DNA of 33,872 nucleotides from Comamonadaceae bacterium (GTDB lineage: Bacteria; Pseudomonadota; Gammaproteobacteria; Burkholderiales; Burkholderiaceae_C), in assembly GCA_004144865.1 (NCBI GenBank), contig SEAY01000029.1:1-33872 (forward strand), written 5' to 3'. Below, piece by piece: positions 25,699 through 33,872 of the stretch (its first letter is position 1; every line of letters starts with the position of its first letter). The notes beneath the pieces are model-generated. The model did not search any database and was not told where the DNA came from. It saw nothing but the letters and a program-made list of their open reading frames with translations. The translations under genes and the position numbers were made by a program.

Positions 25699-25916
25699 GC
25701 CCGTTTGTAACGGTTCGCGGTGCCGCCGTGGGAGCCAGGGCGATGAAATAACCCCGTGCAGGCTGGCGGACATGGGTCGGCCATTAGAATCAGGGTAAAC
25801 CCTAGGCGCGCCCACCAGGCCCCGCCTTCCCGACGTCCGCCTGCCGTGACCACCGCGGCCTGCGCGGGGCGCCGGCTTCATCGCCGCTTCGCCACTTTCC
25901 CGTTAGGAATCCCGCC

Positions 25917-26894
25917 ATGCAGGCCCTCGTCCGCCTGAGCCAGTTCGTCGGCAAGACCTTTGCCGCCTGGGTGCTGCTGTTCGCAGTGCTCGCCTTCTTC
26001 GCCCCCGCGCAATTCCGCTGGATCGCCGCGTGGATCGTCCCGCTGCTGGGGATCATCATGTTCGGCATGGGGCTGACCCTGTCGAAGGAGGACTTCCGCG
26101 AGGTCTTTCGCCGGCCCGTCGACGTGCTGATCGGCGTACTCGGGCAGTTCATCATCATGCCGGGCCTGGCGTGGCTGCTGTGCCGGGCGCTGCAGCTGCC
26201 GCCGGAGATCGCGATCGGCGTGATCCTGGTGGGGTGCTGCCCGGGCGGCACGGCTTCCAACGTGATGACCTTCCTCGGCCGCGGGGACGTCGCCCTGTCG
26301 GTCGCGATCACCTCCGTGACGACGCTGCTGGCGCCCCTCGTGACGCCGGCCCTCATCTACCTGCTGGCCAGCCAGTGGCTGGAGGTGAGCGCGACGGCCA
26401 TGTTCTGGTCGATCGTGCAGGTGGTCGTGCTGCCGATCGCGCTGGGCGTGGTGGCCCAGTCGTTGCTGCGCGACAAGGTGAAGCTGGCGGTGGGCGTGCT
26501 GCCGCTGGTGTCGGTGGTCGCCATCGTGGCGATCGTCGCCGCCGTGGTGGCGGCCAACCAGCCGAAGATCGCCGCCAGCGGCGCGCTGGTCTTCGCCGTG
26601 GTGGTGCTGCACAACGGCCTGGGGCTGCTGCTCGGCTACTGGCTGGGCAAGCTCACCGGCCGCAGCGTCGCCAAGCGCAAGACGCTCGCGATCGAGGTCG
26701 GCATGCAGAACTCCGGCCTGGGCGCCGCGCTGGCGGCGGCGCATTTCTCGCCGCTGGCCGCGGTGCCGAGCGCCATCTTCAGTGTCTGGCACAACATCTC
26801 GGGCGGGCTGGTCGCGACTTATTTCCGGCGCGTGCCCAACAGCCCGGAGGACGAGGCGGCCGCGCCGGCTGCCGCCGAGGCTGCGCGGGCCTGA
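25917..26894 (+). CDS. Bile acid:sodium symporter (BASS) family transporter
   Basis: 325 residues, inner-membrane protein with about nine to ten hydrophobic helices. Seen: the two discontinuous-helix signatures of the family, [20 protein letters not shown] (about residues 101-120) and [15 protein letters not shown] (about 259-273). Bacterial members move organic acids such as ketopantoate (PanS) or others with sodium; substrate unknown. A hydrophilic Ala/Glu-rich tail ends the protein. Start ATG 25917 follows the 218-base divergent gap from the ligase gene. The ahcY promoter and riboswitch begin within 20 bases of its stop. Confidence 0.88.
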   Translation: MQALVRLSQFVGKTFAAWVLLFAVLAFFAPAQFRWIAAWIVPLLGIIMFGMGLTLSKEDFREVFRRPVDVLIGVLGQFIIMPGLAWLLCRALQLPPEIAIGVILVGCCPGGTASNVMTFLGRGDVALSVAITSVTTLLAPLVTPALIYLLASQWLEVSATAMFWSIVQVVVLPIALGVVAQSLLRDKVKLAVGVLPLVSVVAIVAIVAAVVAANQPKIAASGALVFAVVVLHNGLGLLLGYWLGKLTGRSVAKRKTLAIEVGMQNSGLGAALAAAHFSPLAAVPSAIFSVWHNISGGLVATYFRRVPNSPEDEAAAPAAAEAARA

Positions 26895-26900
26895 GTCCGC

Positions 26901-26906
26901 TAAAAT
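26901..26906 (+). promoter_or_regulatory. Probable -10 element for ahcY
   Basis: TAAAAT at 26901-26906, the only AT-rich hexamer in this GC-rich gap. Transcription from it would begin near 26912-26914, exactly at the 5' edge of the SAH aptamer. No convincing -35 was found at the usual distance. Confidence 0.5.
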
Positions 26907-26913
26907 CGCGCCA

Positions 26914-26976
26914 ACCGAGGAGCGTTGCAGCGTCCGCAATGGACGCGAGGCTCGGAACCACGCAACGACGCTCACC
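26914..26976 (+). ncRNA. SAH riboswitch upstream of ahcY
   Basis: Matches the known S-adenosylhomocysteine riboswitch layout: CCGAG (26915-26919) pairs with CTCGG (26951-26955); GCGTCC (26930-26935) and GGACGC (26941-26946) close an inner hairpin; GAGCG (26920-26924) pairs with CGCTC (26969-26973) and TTGC with GCAA (26962-26965), forming the pseudoknot. The conserved GAGGAGCGTTGC and ACGCAACGACGCTCACCC strings are present. SAH binding is known to switch on ahcY in related bacteria. The GCTCACC at the 3' edge (26970-26976) can instead pair with GGTGAGC at 26991-26997, a likely switching stem. Confidence 0.9.
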
Positions 26977-27049
26977 CACCCTTCGCGTGCGGTGAGCTCC
27001 CCCGTTCCCCCGAGAAGAGTGGCTGACCAACCCTGCCTTTGGAGCCACC

Positions 27050-28486
<1,437 letters not shown>

Positions 28487-28488
28487 TT

Positions 28489-28564
28489 CGTCGTCCCCGC
28501 GTAGGCGGGGACCCAGGGCGCCCGAATGCGGAAGCCCTGGATTCCCGCCTCCGCGGGAATGACG
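28489..28564. repeat. Family-1 palindromic repeat between ahcY and tlyA
   Basis: CGTCGTCCCCGCGTAGGCGG to GGACCCAGGGC, spacer GCCCGAATGCGGAAGC, right arm CCTGGATTCCCGCCTCCGCG to GGAATGACG. Starts two bases after the ahcY stop. Confidence 0.9.
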
Positions 28565-28575
28565 GAGCAACACCC

Positions 28576-29370
28576 ATGCGTGCCGACCAGCTCCTCGTCG
28601 ACCGCGGACTCGCCGCCTCCCGCTCGCAGGCGCAGCGCCTGATCGCGTCCGGCGTGCGCTGGTTCGACGGCGCGGCCTGGAAGCGCGTGGCCAAGAACGG
28701 CGACGAGCTCCCCGCGGGCGCGCAGGTCGAACTGCTGGACACGGCGGAATCCCGCTATGTCTCGCGCGGCGGCTTGAAGCTCGAGGGCGCCTTGCGCACA
28801 GCCGGCATCGATCCCACCGACTGGAACTGCCTCGACGTGGGCCAGTCCACCGGCGGCTTCACCGATTGCCTGCTGCAGCATGGCGCCGCGCGCGTGACCG
28901 GCGTGGACGTCGGCCACGGCCAGCTGCACCCCAGGCTGCGGTCCGACCCGCGGGTCACGGCCATCGAGAAGCTGAATGCGCGCGAGCTGGATGCCCGCCA
29001 CGTGGGTGGCGACTTCGACTTGATCGTCGGCGACCTCTCGTTCATCTCGCTGACACTGGTTCTGCCGGCGCTGGTTCCGTTGCTCAGAGCTGGGGTGCCT
29101 GCGGCAACCCAGCCTACGGGTCCCGCACCACGCCAGAGCGCGGGCGGCCAATTGCTGATGCTGGCCAAGCCGCAGTTCGAGCTGCAGCCGGCGCAGATCG
29201 GCAAGGGCGGCGTCGTGCGCGACGCGGCCCTCTATGCGGTGGTCGAGCAGCGCCTGCGCGATGCCTGTGCCATGCTGGGCCTCACGGTGCGCGGCTGGTA
29301 CGACAGCCCGATCGCCGGGGGCGATGGCAACCGCGAATTCTTCCTCCATGCCCAGACGAGGAGCCATTGA
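28576..29370 (+). CDS. tlyA: TlyA-family rRNA 2'-O-methyltransferase with a repeat-encoded insert
   Basis: 264 residues. N-terminal S4 RNA-binding domain (RADQLLVDRGLAASRSQAQR) and an FtsJ-like methyltransferase: CLDVGQSTGGFTDCLL is the SAM site, DLIVGDLSFISLTLVLPAL the following strand, LMLAKPQFEL a core motif with the catalytic Lys. In mycobacteria TlyA methylates cytidines of 16S and 23S rRNA; the target here is not shown. Between LVPLLR and GGQLLML is an extra stretch of about 20 residues (about 170-190, AGVPAATQPTGPAPRQSA) encoded by a family-3 palindrome. Start ATG 28576. The stop overlaps the metF start as TGATG. Confidence 0.88.
   Translation: MRADQLLVDRGLAASRSQAQRLIASGVRWFDGAAWKRVAKNGDELPAGAQVELLDTAESRYVSRGGLKLEGALRTAGIDPTDWNCLDVGQSTGGFTDCLLQHGAARVTGVDVGHGQLHPRLRSDPRVTAIEKLNARELDARHVGGDFDLIVGDLSFISLTLVLPALVPLLRAGVPAATQPTGPAPRQSAGGQLLMLAKPQFELQPAQIGKGGVVRDAALYAVVEQRLRDACAMLGLTVRGWYDSPIAGGDGNREFFLHAQTRSH
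29085..29118. repeat. Family-3 palindrome inside tlyA, in frame
   Basis: GCTGGGGTGCC (29089-29099), loop TGC, GGCAACCCAGC (29103-29113) then CTACG: one mismatch in an 11-bp stem. The CCCAGCCTAC end matches the family-3 copy before rplM. Probably extends to about 29140. No frame shift results. Confidence 0.65.
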
Positions 29371-30191
29371 TGCTTCCCATCAGCCTCGAATTCTTCCCCC
29401 CCAAGACGCCCGAAGGCGCGGACAAGCTGCGCGCCGTGCGCCAGCAGCTGTATGCGCTCAAGCCCGAGTTCTGCTCGGTCACCTACGGCGCCGGCGGTTC
29501 CACCCACGCGGGCACCTTCACCACGGTCAGCGAGATCCTCGCCGAAGGCGTGGATGCCGCCAGCCATTTTTCCTGCATAGGCGCCACGCGCGCGCGGGTG
29601 CGTGACCAGCTCGCGCAGTTGCAGGCCATGGGCGTCAAGCGCCTGGTGGCGCTGCGCGGCGACCTGCCCAGCGGCTATGGCATCGGTGGCGAGTTCCAGT
29701 ACGCCAGCGAACTGGTGGAGTTCATCCGCGCCGAGACGGGACGCGCGTTCCGCATCGAGGTCGCCTGCTATCCCGAGACGCATCCGCAAGCGAAATCGCC
29801 GCAGGCGGACCTGCAGGCCTTCGTGGCGAAGGTGCGCGCGGGCGCCGATGCGGCCATCACGCAGTACTTCTACAACGCCGACTCGTACTTCCGTTTCGTC
29901 GACGAGGCCCGCAAGCTGGGCGCGGACGTGCCCGTGGTGCCCGGCATCATGCCGATCACCAATTCGAGCCAGCTGCTGCGCTTCTCGGATGCCTGCGGCG
30001 CCGAGGTTCCCCGCTGGGTGCGGCTGCGGCTGCAGGCCTTCGGCGACGATGCGGCCTCGATCAAGGCCTTCGGCCACGAGGTCGTGGCAAGCCTGTGCGA
30101 GCGCCTGGTGCGCGGCGGGGCGCCGGCGCTGCACTTCTACACGATGAACCAGGCGCAGGCGACGTCGGCGCTGTGCGGGGCGTTGAAGTAG
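29370..30191 (+). CDS. metF: 5,10-methylenetetrahydrofolate reductase
   Basis: 273 residues (E. coli MetF 296). FAD enzyme that reduces methylene-THF to methyl-THF, the methyl donor for homocysteine remethylation. Seen: N-terminal LEFFPPKTPEG, SVTYGAGGSTH, LVALRGDLPSGYG, ITQYFYN and PGIMPITN, all on the expected TIM-barrel order. Start ATG 29370 overlaps the tlyA stop, so expression is coupled. With ahcY it completes the methyl cycle apart from methionine synthase, which is not here. Confidence 0.95.
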   Translation: MLPISLEFFPPKTPEGADKLRAVRQQLYALKPEFCSVTYGAGGSTHAGTFTTVSEILAEGVDAASHFSCIGATRARVRDQLAQLQAMGVKRLVALRGDLPSGYGIGGEFQYASELVEFIRAETGRAFRIEVACYPETHPQAKSPQADLQAFVAKVRAGADAAITQYFYNADSYFRFVDEARKLGADVPVVPGIMPITNSSQLLRFSDACGAEVPRWVRLRLQAFGDDAASIKAFGHEVVASLCERLVRGGAPALHFYTMNQAQATSALCGALK

Positions 30192-30200
30192 GCGCGGGGC

Positions 30201-30288
30201 GTCGGGGTTCGGCTTCGCGCTTACCCCGACCTACAGGCCGGCATCGCGCCTCGTAGGGCGGGGTGAGCGGCGCAGCCCGAACCCCGCC
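30201..30288. repeat. Family-3 palindromic repeat pair after metF
   Basis: First arm GTCGGGGTTCGGCTTCGCGC to TTACCCCGACCTACA is a hairpin; second arm CGTAGGGCGGGGTGAGCGG to CGAACCCCGCC is its inverted copy. It fills the gap between convergent metF and the ClpP-like gene and may end both transcripts. Confidence 0.8.
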
Positions 30289-30305
30289 ATCCTGGGAAAC
30301 CGTGC

Positions 30306-30899
30306 CTACCGCTTGATGTCCGTCTTGTGGTTGATGATCCGCCCCACCAGCCCGTACTCGATCGCTTCTTCCGCGCTCAGCCAGCGATCGCGTTCGATGT
30401 CCTCCAGCACGCCTTCCAGTGGCCGCCCCGTCTCGCGCGAGATAGTCTGGGCGATGCGTTCGCGCGCCTTGATGATTTCCTGCGCGTGGATGGCGATGTC
30501 GCTCGCCGGTCCGCCGGCGCCGCCGGAGGGCTGGTGGATCAGGAAGCGGGTGTTGGGCGTGCAGAAGCGGCGCTCCTTCGGCACGGACAGGTAGAGGTGC
30601 GTCGCCGCGCTGCCCACCCAGCCGGTGCCGATCATGTTCACCGGCGCCTGGATGAAGCGGATGATGTCGTGGATCGCGTCGCCGGACTCCAGGTGGCCGC
30701 CGGGGGAGCTCACCAGCATGTCGATGGGTGCCGCCGAATCGGCGTCCAGCGCGATCAGCCGGCGAGCGATGTCGCTGGCCGACTGGTCGCTGATGGCGCC
30801 GAACAGCAGCACGGTGCGGGATTTGAAGGCCTTTTCTTCGAGGAAGGCGTTGCGGGGTTCGGCCGTGGCGGCCGGGGTTTCGGGATCGGGTTGCTCCAT
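30306..30899 (-). CDS. ClpP-like serine protease
   Basis: 197 residues, ClpP/crotonase fold. Catalytic triad is complete: S97 in GWVGSAATHLYLS, H122 in RFLIHQPSGG, D171 in IERDRWLSAEEA, the same numbers as mature E. coli ClpP. However the usual GQAASMGA around Ser is replaced by GWVGSAATH, and the segment before Asp is four residues shorter than in ClpP. No clpX or clpA gene is near. It is likely a ClpP paralogue working with an unlinked Clp ATPase or as part of a mixed tetradecamer. Start ATG 30899 has AAGGAGC seven bases upstream; the longer open frame is rejected. Confidence 0.85.
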   Translation of the reverse strand: MEQPDPETPAATAEPRNAFLEEKAFKSRTVLLFGAISDQSASDIARRLIALDADSAAPIDMLVSSPGGHLESGDAIHDIIRFIQAPVNMIGTGWVGSAATHLYLSVPKERRFCTPNTRFLIHQPSGGAGGPASDIAIHAQEIIKARERIAQTISRETGRPLEGVLEDIERDRWLSAEEAIEYGLVGRIINHKTDIKR

Positions 30900-30960
30900 G
30901 CGTGCTCCTTGCATGAGACGCATCATGCCAAAACGCCGCGGCCCTTCGGGACGAAGGGCC

Positions 30961-31848
30961 CTAGGCGAGCGAGCGTGCGACGCGCAAAGCGTGCGGCGCA
31001 TAGCCCGCGCCGAACAGCACCACGTGGTTGAGCAGGTGATACAGCTGGTACAGCGCCAGGCACTCCGGCCCCGGCCAATGCCCGCCCGCTTCCTCGTAGG
31101 CGGAGCGAAACCCGGGCGGCGGGCTGCCGAACAGCTCCATCATCGCCAGCTCCGCGCCCGGGTCCGAGCAGGACACGGCGGGATCGAACACCACCGGCGT
31201 GCCGTCCGCCAGCATCTCCCAGTTGCCCTGCCACAGGTCGCCGTGGATCAGCGCGGGCCGCGGCGGGGGCTCGCCGGAGAGGATGCGGGGCAGCGCTTCG
31301 GCCACCGCTTCCACGGCATCGCGCAGTTCGGCGGCGTGGGGGGAGAGGCGGTCCCTCATGCAGTCCAAACGGGCCTTGGCCCAGAACGCCATCCAGCCGG
31401 TGCGGCTGGGCTGGTGCAGCGGCGTGTTCCGCTGCGGCGTGGCGCCGATGTAGTTGTCGCTGCGCCAGCCGAACGACGCCGGCTCGAGGGGGCAGGGTGC
31501 GGCGTGGAGGGCGGCCAGCGCCTGGCCGACTCGGCGGCCGAAGCTGGCATCCGGCCGCGCGAAATCCAGCCACTCGAGCGCCAGCAGCATGCCGCCGCCA
31601 GGCCGCTCGCTCAGCGAGTCCACGGCGGGCACGCGGATGCAGCCGGTGGCCGCCAGGGCGCGCACGCCATCCGCTTCCGCGCGCAGCATCGCCGCTCCGG
31701 CCGGGCCCGCGCTCTTCACGAACAGCTTCTGCTTCCCGCGCTGGGCTTGCCAGGTGTCGCAGAACGCGCTGCTGCCCAGGGGCCTCAGCTTCCAGCGCCC
31801 GTCCAGGAGGGTGGGCGACCCGGGCTGCAAGGCGACGCGAGTCTGCAT
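30961..31848 (-). CDS. Fructosamine kinase family protein
   Basis: 295 residues, aminoglycoside-phosphotransferase-like kinase. Family members phosphorylate ketosamines (fructosamine, ribulosamine) on glycated amines or proteins, so they self-detach. Seen: ATP-site LFVKSAG, LLALEWLDF, the catalytic loop LIHGDLWQGNW and the metal-binding FDPAVSCSDPGAELAM. ATG 31848 chosen; GTG 31866 would add six residues, and neither has a clear ribosome site. The ClpP-like gene starts 61 bases downstream on the same strand and may be cotranscribed. Confidence 0.88.
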   Translation of the reverse strand: MQTRVALQPGSPTLLDGRWKLRPLGSSAFCDTWQAQRGKQKLFVKSAGPAGAAMLRAEADGVRALAATGCIRVPAVDSLSERPGGGMLLALEWLDFARPDASFGRRVGQALAALHAAPCPLEPASFGWRSDNYIGATPQRNTPLHQPSRTGWMAFWAKARLDCMRDRLSPHAAELRDAVEAVAEALPRILSGEPPPRPALIHGDLWQGNWEMLADGTPVVFDPAVSCSDPGAELAMMELFGSPPPGFRSAYEEAGGHWPGPECLALYQLYHLLNHVVLFGAGYAPHALRVARSLA

Positions 31849-32166
31849 GATGCATTGTCGCGACACGCGCGGGTCCGGCGGTCTTGAGAAGATGTATCGC
31901 TGTCACAGTTTTGTGACAGCGTTCCCACGGCTGAGGCAGCGGGGAGGCTCTCCGGACTGCAGGCCCGTGGCAAACGGCCCTTGCGCGCTTTTGGCGGGCT
32001 TTTCGAGTGAAATTGGCCGAAAAAGACAGATCCTCGCGGCGCGGCACGACGCGCCGTGTGTGCCTGCGTAGGCGGTATCTGATGGGCACGTAGTCCGTTT
32101 CCTACGGATACAGACCCAATCGGTGCGTACACAGTCCCCGTGCTCGGCTGTGGCAAGCTCTGCGCC
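31849..32166. other. Divergent intergenic region (318 bp)
   Basis: No gene seen on either strand. It holds a perfect inverted repeat at 31898-31921 and a smaller TCCGT-TTCCT-ACGGA at about 32094-32108, plus a relatively AT-rich stretch at 31990-32025 with TTTTCG and GAAAAAG. It probably contains promoters for both flanking genes. Confidence 0.5.
31898..31921. promoter_or_regulatory. Perfect 10-bp inverted repeat, putative operator
   Basis: CGCTGTCACA (31898-31907), GTTT, TGTGACAGCG (31912-31921). The TGTGACA/TGTCACA halves resemble targets of CRP/FNR or GntR-type dimers. It lies about 50 bases before the fructosamine kinase start. As an RNA it would be a stable hairpin, but no T run follows. 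Confidence 0.5.
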
Positions 32167-32691
32167 ATGCAGAAGCAGCTCTTCAGTCAAGGGACCTTGC
32201 TGTCCATCGCCGCCCTTGCCCTGCTGGCCGGATGTGCCACAGCGGCGCCTACGCGGACGGCGTCCGCCAATTGCAACGCACCCACGGCAGAGGTGCTCCA
32301 GCGTGTCAACGCGGCCCGCGCGGCCGGGCAGCGTTGCGGCAGCCGCATGATGCAGCCGGCGCGTCCGCTCAACTGGGACAACCGGCTTTATTCGGCTGCC
32401 GCGGCACATGCCAAGGACATGGCGCGTCGCAACTACATCGAACACCGCAGCCCCGAAGGGGTGGAAGTGACCCAGCGGGTGGATGCCAGCCAGTACCCCT
32501 GGAAGAGCGTGGGTGAGAACCTCGCCGCCGGCGATCTCACCCTCGACGGCGCCGTCGAAGGCTGGATCGGCAGCTCGCAGCACTGCGAGAACATGATGGA
32601 TCCGAAGTTCGTCGACGTCGCCGTGGCCTGCGTGTCGCGCTCCGGCACCGACCTCGGAACCTACTGGACCATGGTCCTGGCCCGCAAGTAA
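32167..32691 (+). CDS. CAP-domain (SCP/YkwD-like) lipoprotein
   Basis: 174 residues. Lipobox LLAGC with C23, then a CAP domain: LNWDNRLYSAAAAHAKDMAR, the GENLAAG motif, and GWIGSSQHCENMMDP, with EHRSPEG giving the conserved cavity His/Glu. Two cysteines beyond the lipid Cys (SANCNAP, QRCGS) and two late ones (QHCEN, VACV) could form disulfides, fitting export. Bacterial CAP proteins have no settled biochemical role. Start ATG 32167; the GTG extension at 32140 would put residues before the signal peptide. Confidence 0.85.
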   Translation: MQKQLFSQGTLLSIAALALLAGCATAAPTRTASANCNAPTAEVLQRVNAARAAGQRCGSRMMQPARPLNWDNRLYSAAAAHAKDMARRNYIEHRSPEGVEVTQRVDASQYPWKSVGENLAAGDLTLDGAVEGWIGSSQHCENMMDPKFVDVAVACVSRSGTDLGTYWTMVLARK

Positions 32692-33591
32692 TCAGCCGCC
32701 CGCTTCCACGGCCTGCGCCTGGCCGCGTCCACGCCCCAGCACCTCCAGCACCTGCGGCAACTCCTGCTGCAGCGCGCCCTTGAGGGTGTGCGGGGGATTC
32801 ACCAGGAAGACGCCGCTCGCCGTGAGCCCCGGCCGCGGGGCCTGTTCGCCCGGCGTGGGCGCGCGGGCGGGTGATTGCCCGATGTTGAGGGTGGCGTGCA
32901 GCCAGGGCCGCCCGGCCTGGTTCGCCAGCGTCTTCAGCCGGCGGGGCAGTTCGTGCGCCTCCGGGCGCGGGATCACCGGGTACCAGACCATGTAGGTGCC
33001 GGTGGCGAACTTCTTCAGGCTTTCCTGGATGCAGGCCGCCACGCGCCCGTAATCCGTCTTGATCTCGTAGCTGGGATCGATCAGCACCAGTCCGCGCCGC
33101 GACGGCGGCGGGATCAGCGCGCGCAATCCTTCGAAGCCGTCTTCGCGCTTCAGGCCCACCTGGCGGCCGGCATGCAGCTGGTCGACGTGCGTCGCCAGGG
33201 ACTTGCTGTCCGTCGGATGCAGCTCGAACAGCCACAGCTTGTCGCGGGGTTCCTGCCTCAGCAGCGCCTGGGTGATGAAGGGCGATCCCGGGTACACGCG
33301 GCGGCGGCCGGCGGGATTGAAGCTCGCGACCAGCGCGAGGTAGTCGGACACCAGCGGGGGTGGTTCCGCCGCCAGGGGGCTGGCCACGAGCTTCAGGAAT
33401 CCGTCAGCCGCCTCCCCGGAGGTGGCGGCGAATTCGTCGTCGAGGCGGTACAAGCCGGCGCCGGCGTGCGTGTCGACCACCGTCAACGCCGTGGGCTTGG
33501 CGGTGAGGTGCTTCACGACGGCGATCAGCACCATGTGCTTGAGGACGTCCGCGTGGTTGCCGGCATGGAAGCCGTGGCGGTAGCTGAACAT
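32692..33591 (-). CDS. rlmJ: 23S rRNA (adenine-2030-N6)-methyltransferase RlmJ
   Basis: 299 residues (E. coli RlmJ 280). Methylates A2030 of 23S rRNA. Seen: N-terminal MFSYRHGFHAGNHADVLKH, VVDTHAGAGLY as SAM site, YPGSPFI, LFELHPTDS, and the catalytic motif LIDPSYEIKTDY, where the usual DPPY reads DPSY. C-terminal FLVNPPHTLKG is typical. A Pro/Gly/Ala-rich tail follows. It ends on the base after the CAP gene stop (convergent). Confidence 0.95.
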   Translation of the reverse strand: MFSYRHGFHAGNHADVLKHMVLIAVVKHLTAKPTALTVVDTHAGAGLYRLDDEFAATSGEAADGFLKLVASPLAAEPPPLVSDYLALVASFNPAGRRRVYPGSPFITQALLRQEPRDKLWLFELHPTDSKSLATHVDQLHAGRQVGLKREDGFEGLRALIPPPSRRGLVLIDPSYEIKTDYGRVAACIQESLKKFATGTYMVWYPVIPRPEAHELPRRLKTLANQAGRPWLHATLNIGQSPARAPTPGEQAPRPGLTASGVFLVNPPHTLKGALQQELPQVLEVLGRGRGQAQAVEAGG

Positions 33592-33603
33592 AGGGGCGGG
33601 ATG

Positions 33604-33639
33604 GTAGCTGGGGTTCGCTGGCGCTCACCGCCAGCCTAC
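33604..33639. repeat. Family-3 palindrome upstream of rlmJ
   Basis: GTAGCTGGGGTTCGCTGGCG then CTCACCGCCAGCCTAC. Outer GTAG-CTGG pairs with CCAGCCTAC; inner CGCTGGCG and CGCCAGC also pair in part. It lies in the gap between rlmJ and the rplM promoter. Confidence 0.7.
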
Positions 33640-33701
33640 AGGATCGGGGCCGCCGGGACGCAGGCTGGCGCTGTGCGCAGCGGATCCCCGGCATCCGCCG
33701 C

Positions 33702-33707
33702 TATAAT
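33702..33707 (+). promoter_or_regulatory. -10 element of the rplM promoter
   Basis: Perfect TATAAT at 33702-33707, striking in this GC-rich sequence. Transcription would begin near 33713-33715, leaving a leader of about 112 bases before the rplM ATG. No strong -35 hexamer is seen at 17 bases. Confidence 0.7.
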
Positions 33708-33713
33708 GCCGGG

Positions 33714-33766
33714 TTCCGTAGCGCCAGTGGCCCCGCGACGGAAGCTTCATCTCCCACCTAAGAGAT
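33714..33766 (+). promoter_or_regulatory. Structured rplM leader, possible L13 autoregulation site
   Basis: Two hairpins: TTCCGT (33714-33719) with ACGGAA (33738-33743), and ATCTC (33749-33753) with GAGAT (33762-33766). E. coli rplM-rpsI is known to be feedback-controlled by L13 through its leader; whether this leader acts so is inference. Confidence 0.4.
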
Positions 33767-33825
33767 CCCCGCCAGAGGGAAACCGACCGTGGAAAAGGGC
33801 CCGCCAAACCAAACTCGAGAGTCTT

Positions 33826-33872
33826 ATGACCACCACTGTCAGCGCCAAGCCCGCTGACGTGAAGCACGAGTG
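33826..33872 (+). CDS. rplM: Ribosomal protein L13 (5' end only)
   Basis: Fifteen codons plus two bases are visible: MTTTVSAKPADVKHE, then TG. The SAKPA-V-HEW start is what L13 of Comamonadaceae shows before WFVIDATDK. The strong TATAAT promoter and long structured leader fit a ribosomal protein operon, usually followed by rpsI. Identification rests on a short match, so confidence is moderate. Confidence 0.75.
   Translation, partial: MTTTVSAKPADVKHE

Overview
The window reads as ordinary chromosome of a high-GC betaproteobacterium. Gene content (leucine-catabolism genes, an SAH riboswitch before ahcY, ahcY-tlyA-metF, a four-module giant UvrA, an MHS-type transporter with a long periplasmic loop, and an rplM start of Comamonadaceae type) suggests Burkholderiales, probably Comamonadaceae (Ramlibacter/Variovorax-like). 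That placement is inference; no rRNA or other marker is complete here. I found no phage, integron, CRISPR array, tRNA or classical IS.

Layout. 1-4719 (+): 3' end of a biotin-dependent acyl-CoA carboxylase alpha subunit (mccA-like), a 2-hydroxyacid dehydrogenase, HMG-CoA lyase, then a tightly overlapped trio (YbaK deacylase, DUF1289, HCCA isomerase/DsbA-like). 4976-7307 (+): MHS-family transporter with terminator, a 47-residue membrane protein, and a GIY-YIG nuclease lying between the two arms of a palindromic repeat. 7466-8563 (-): orphan LivK-like binding protein. 8813-14752 (+): a 1979-residue UvrA with four ATPase modules. 14846-18801 (+): acetylpolyamine amidohydrolase, two paralogous lipoproteins, two peptidase-C26 gamma-glutamyl hydrolases. 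18775-22533 (-): prfC, an S41-type lipoprotein and a HAD phosphatase. 22617-25698: LigD-type polymerase/primase domain, 3-methyladenine glycosylase I and a convergent ATP-dependent DNA ligase. 25917-30191 (+): BASS transporter, SAH riboswitch, ahcY, tlyA, metF (the methyl cycle). 30306-33591: ClpP-like protease, fructosamine kinase, CAP-domain lipoprotein, rlmJ. 33826-end: start of rplM.

The strongest unexplained signal is a swarm of palindromic repeats. Family 1 (arms reading CGTCRTYCCC...GGGR-YCCAG and the inverse) has nine loci; family 2 (TGTCATTGCGGG...CCCGGGATGACA) two; family 3 (GTAGG-CTGGGGTGAGC type) three; family 4 (CCCTCTCCC/GGGGGAGGG type) two. They occupy most intergenic gaps, supply the last codons and stop of two genes (GIY-YIG and tag), and lie in frame inside two coding regions (three in uvrA, one in tlyA). 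The GIY-YIG gene fills exactly the spacer between a left and a right family-1 arm. I propose it as a possible autonomous member of this repeat family, with the short palindromes as non-autonomous derivatives, as RAYT genes relate to REPINs. This is a hypothesis from layout only.

A second notable group is polymerase domain + DNA glycosylase + ATP-dependent ligase with no Ku gene in view. It resembles the Prim-PolC/LigC excision-repair set of mycobacteria more than end joining.
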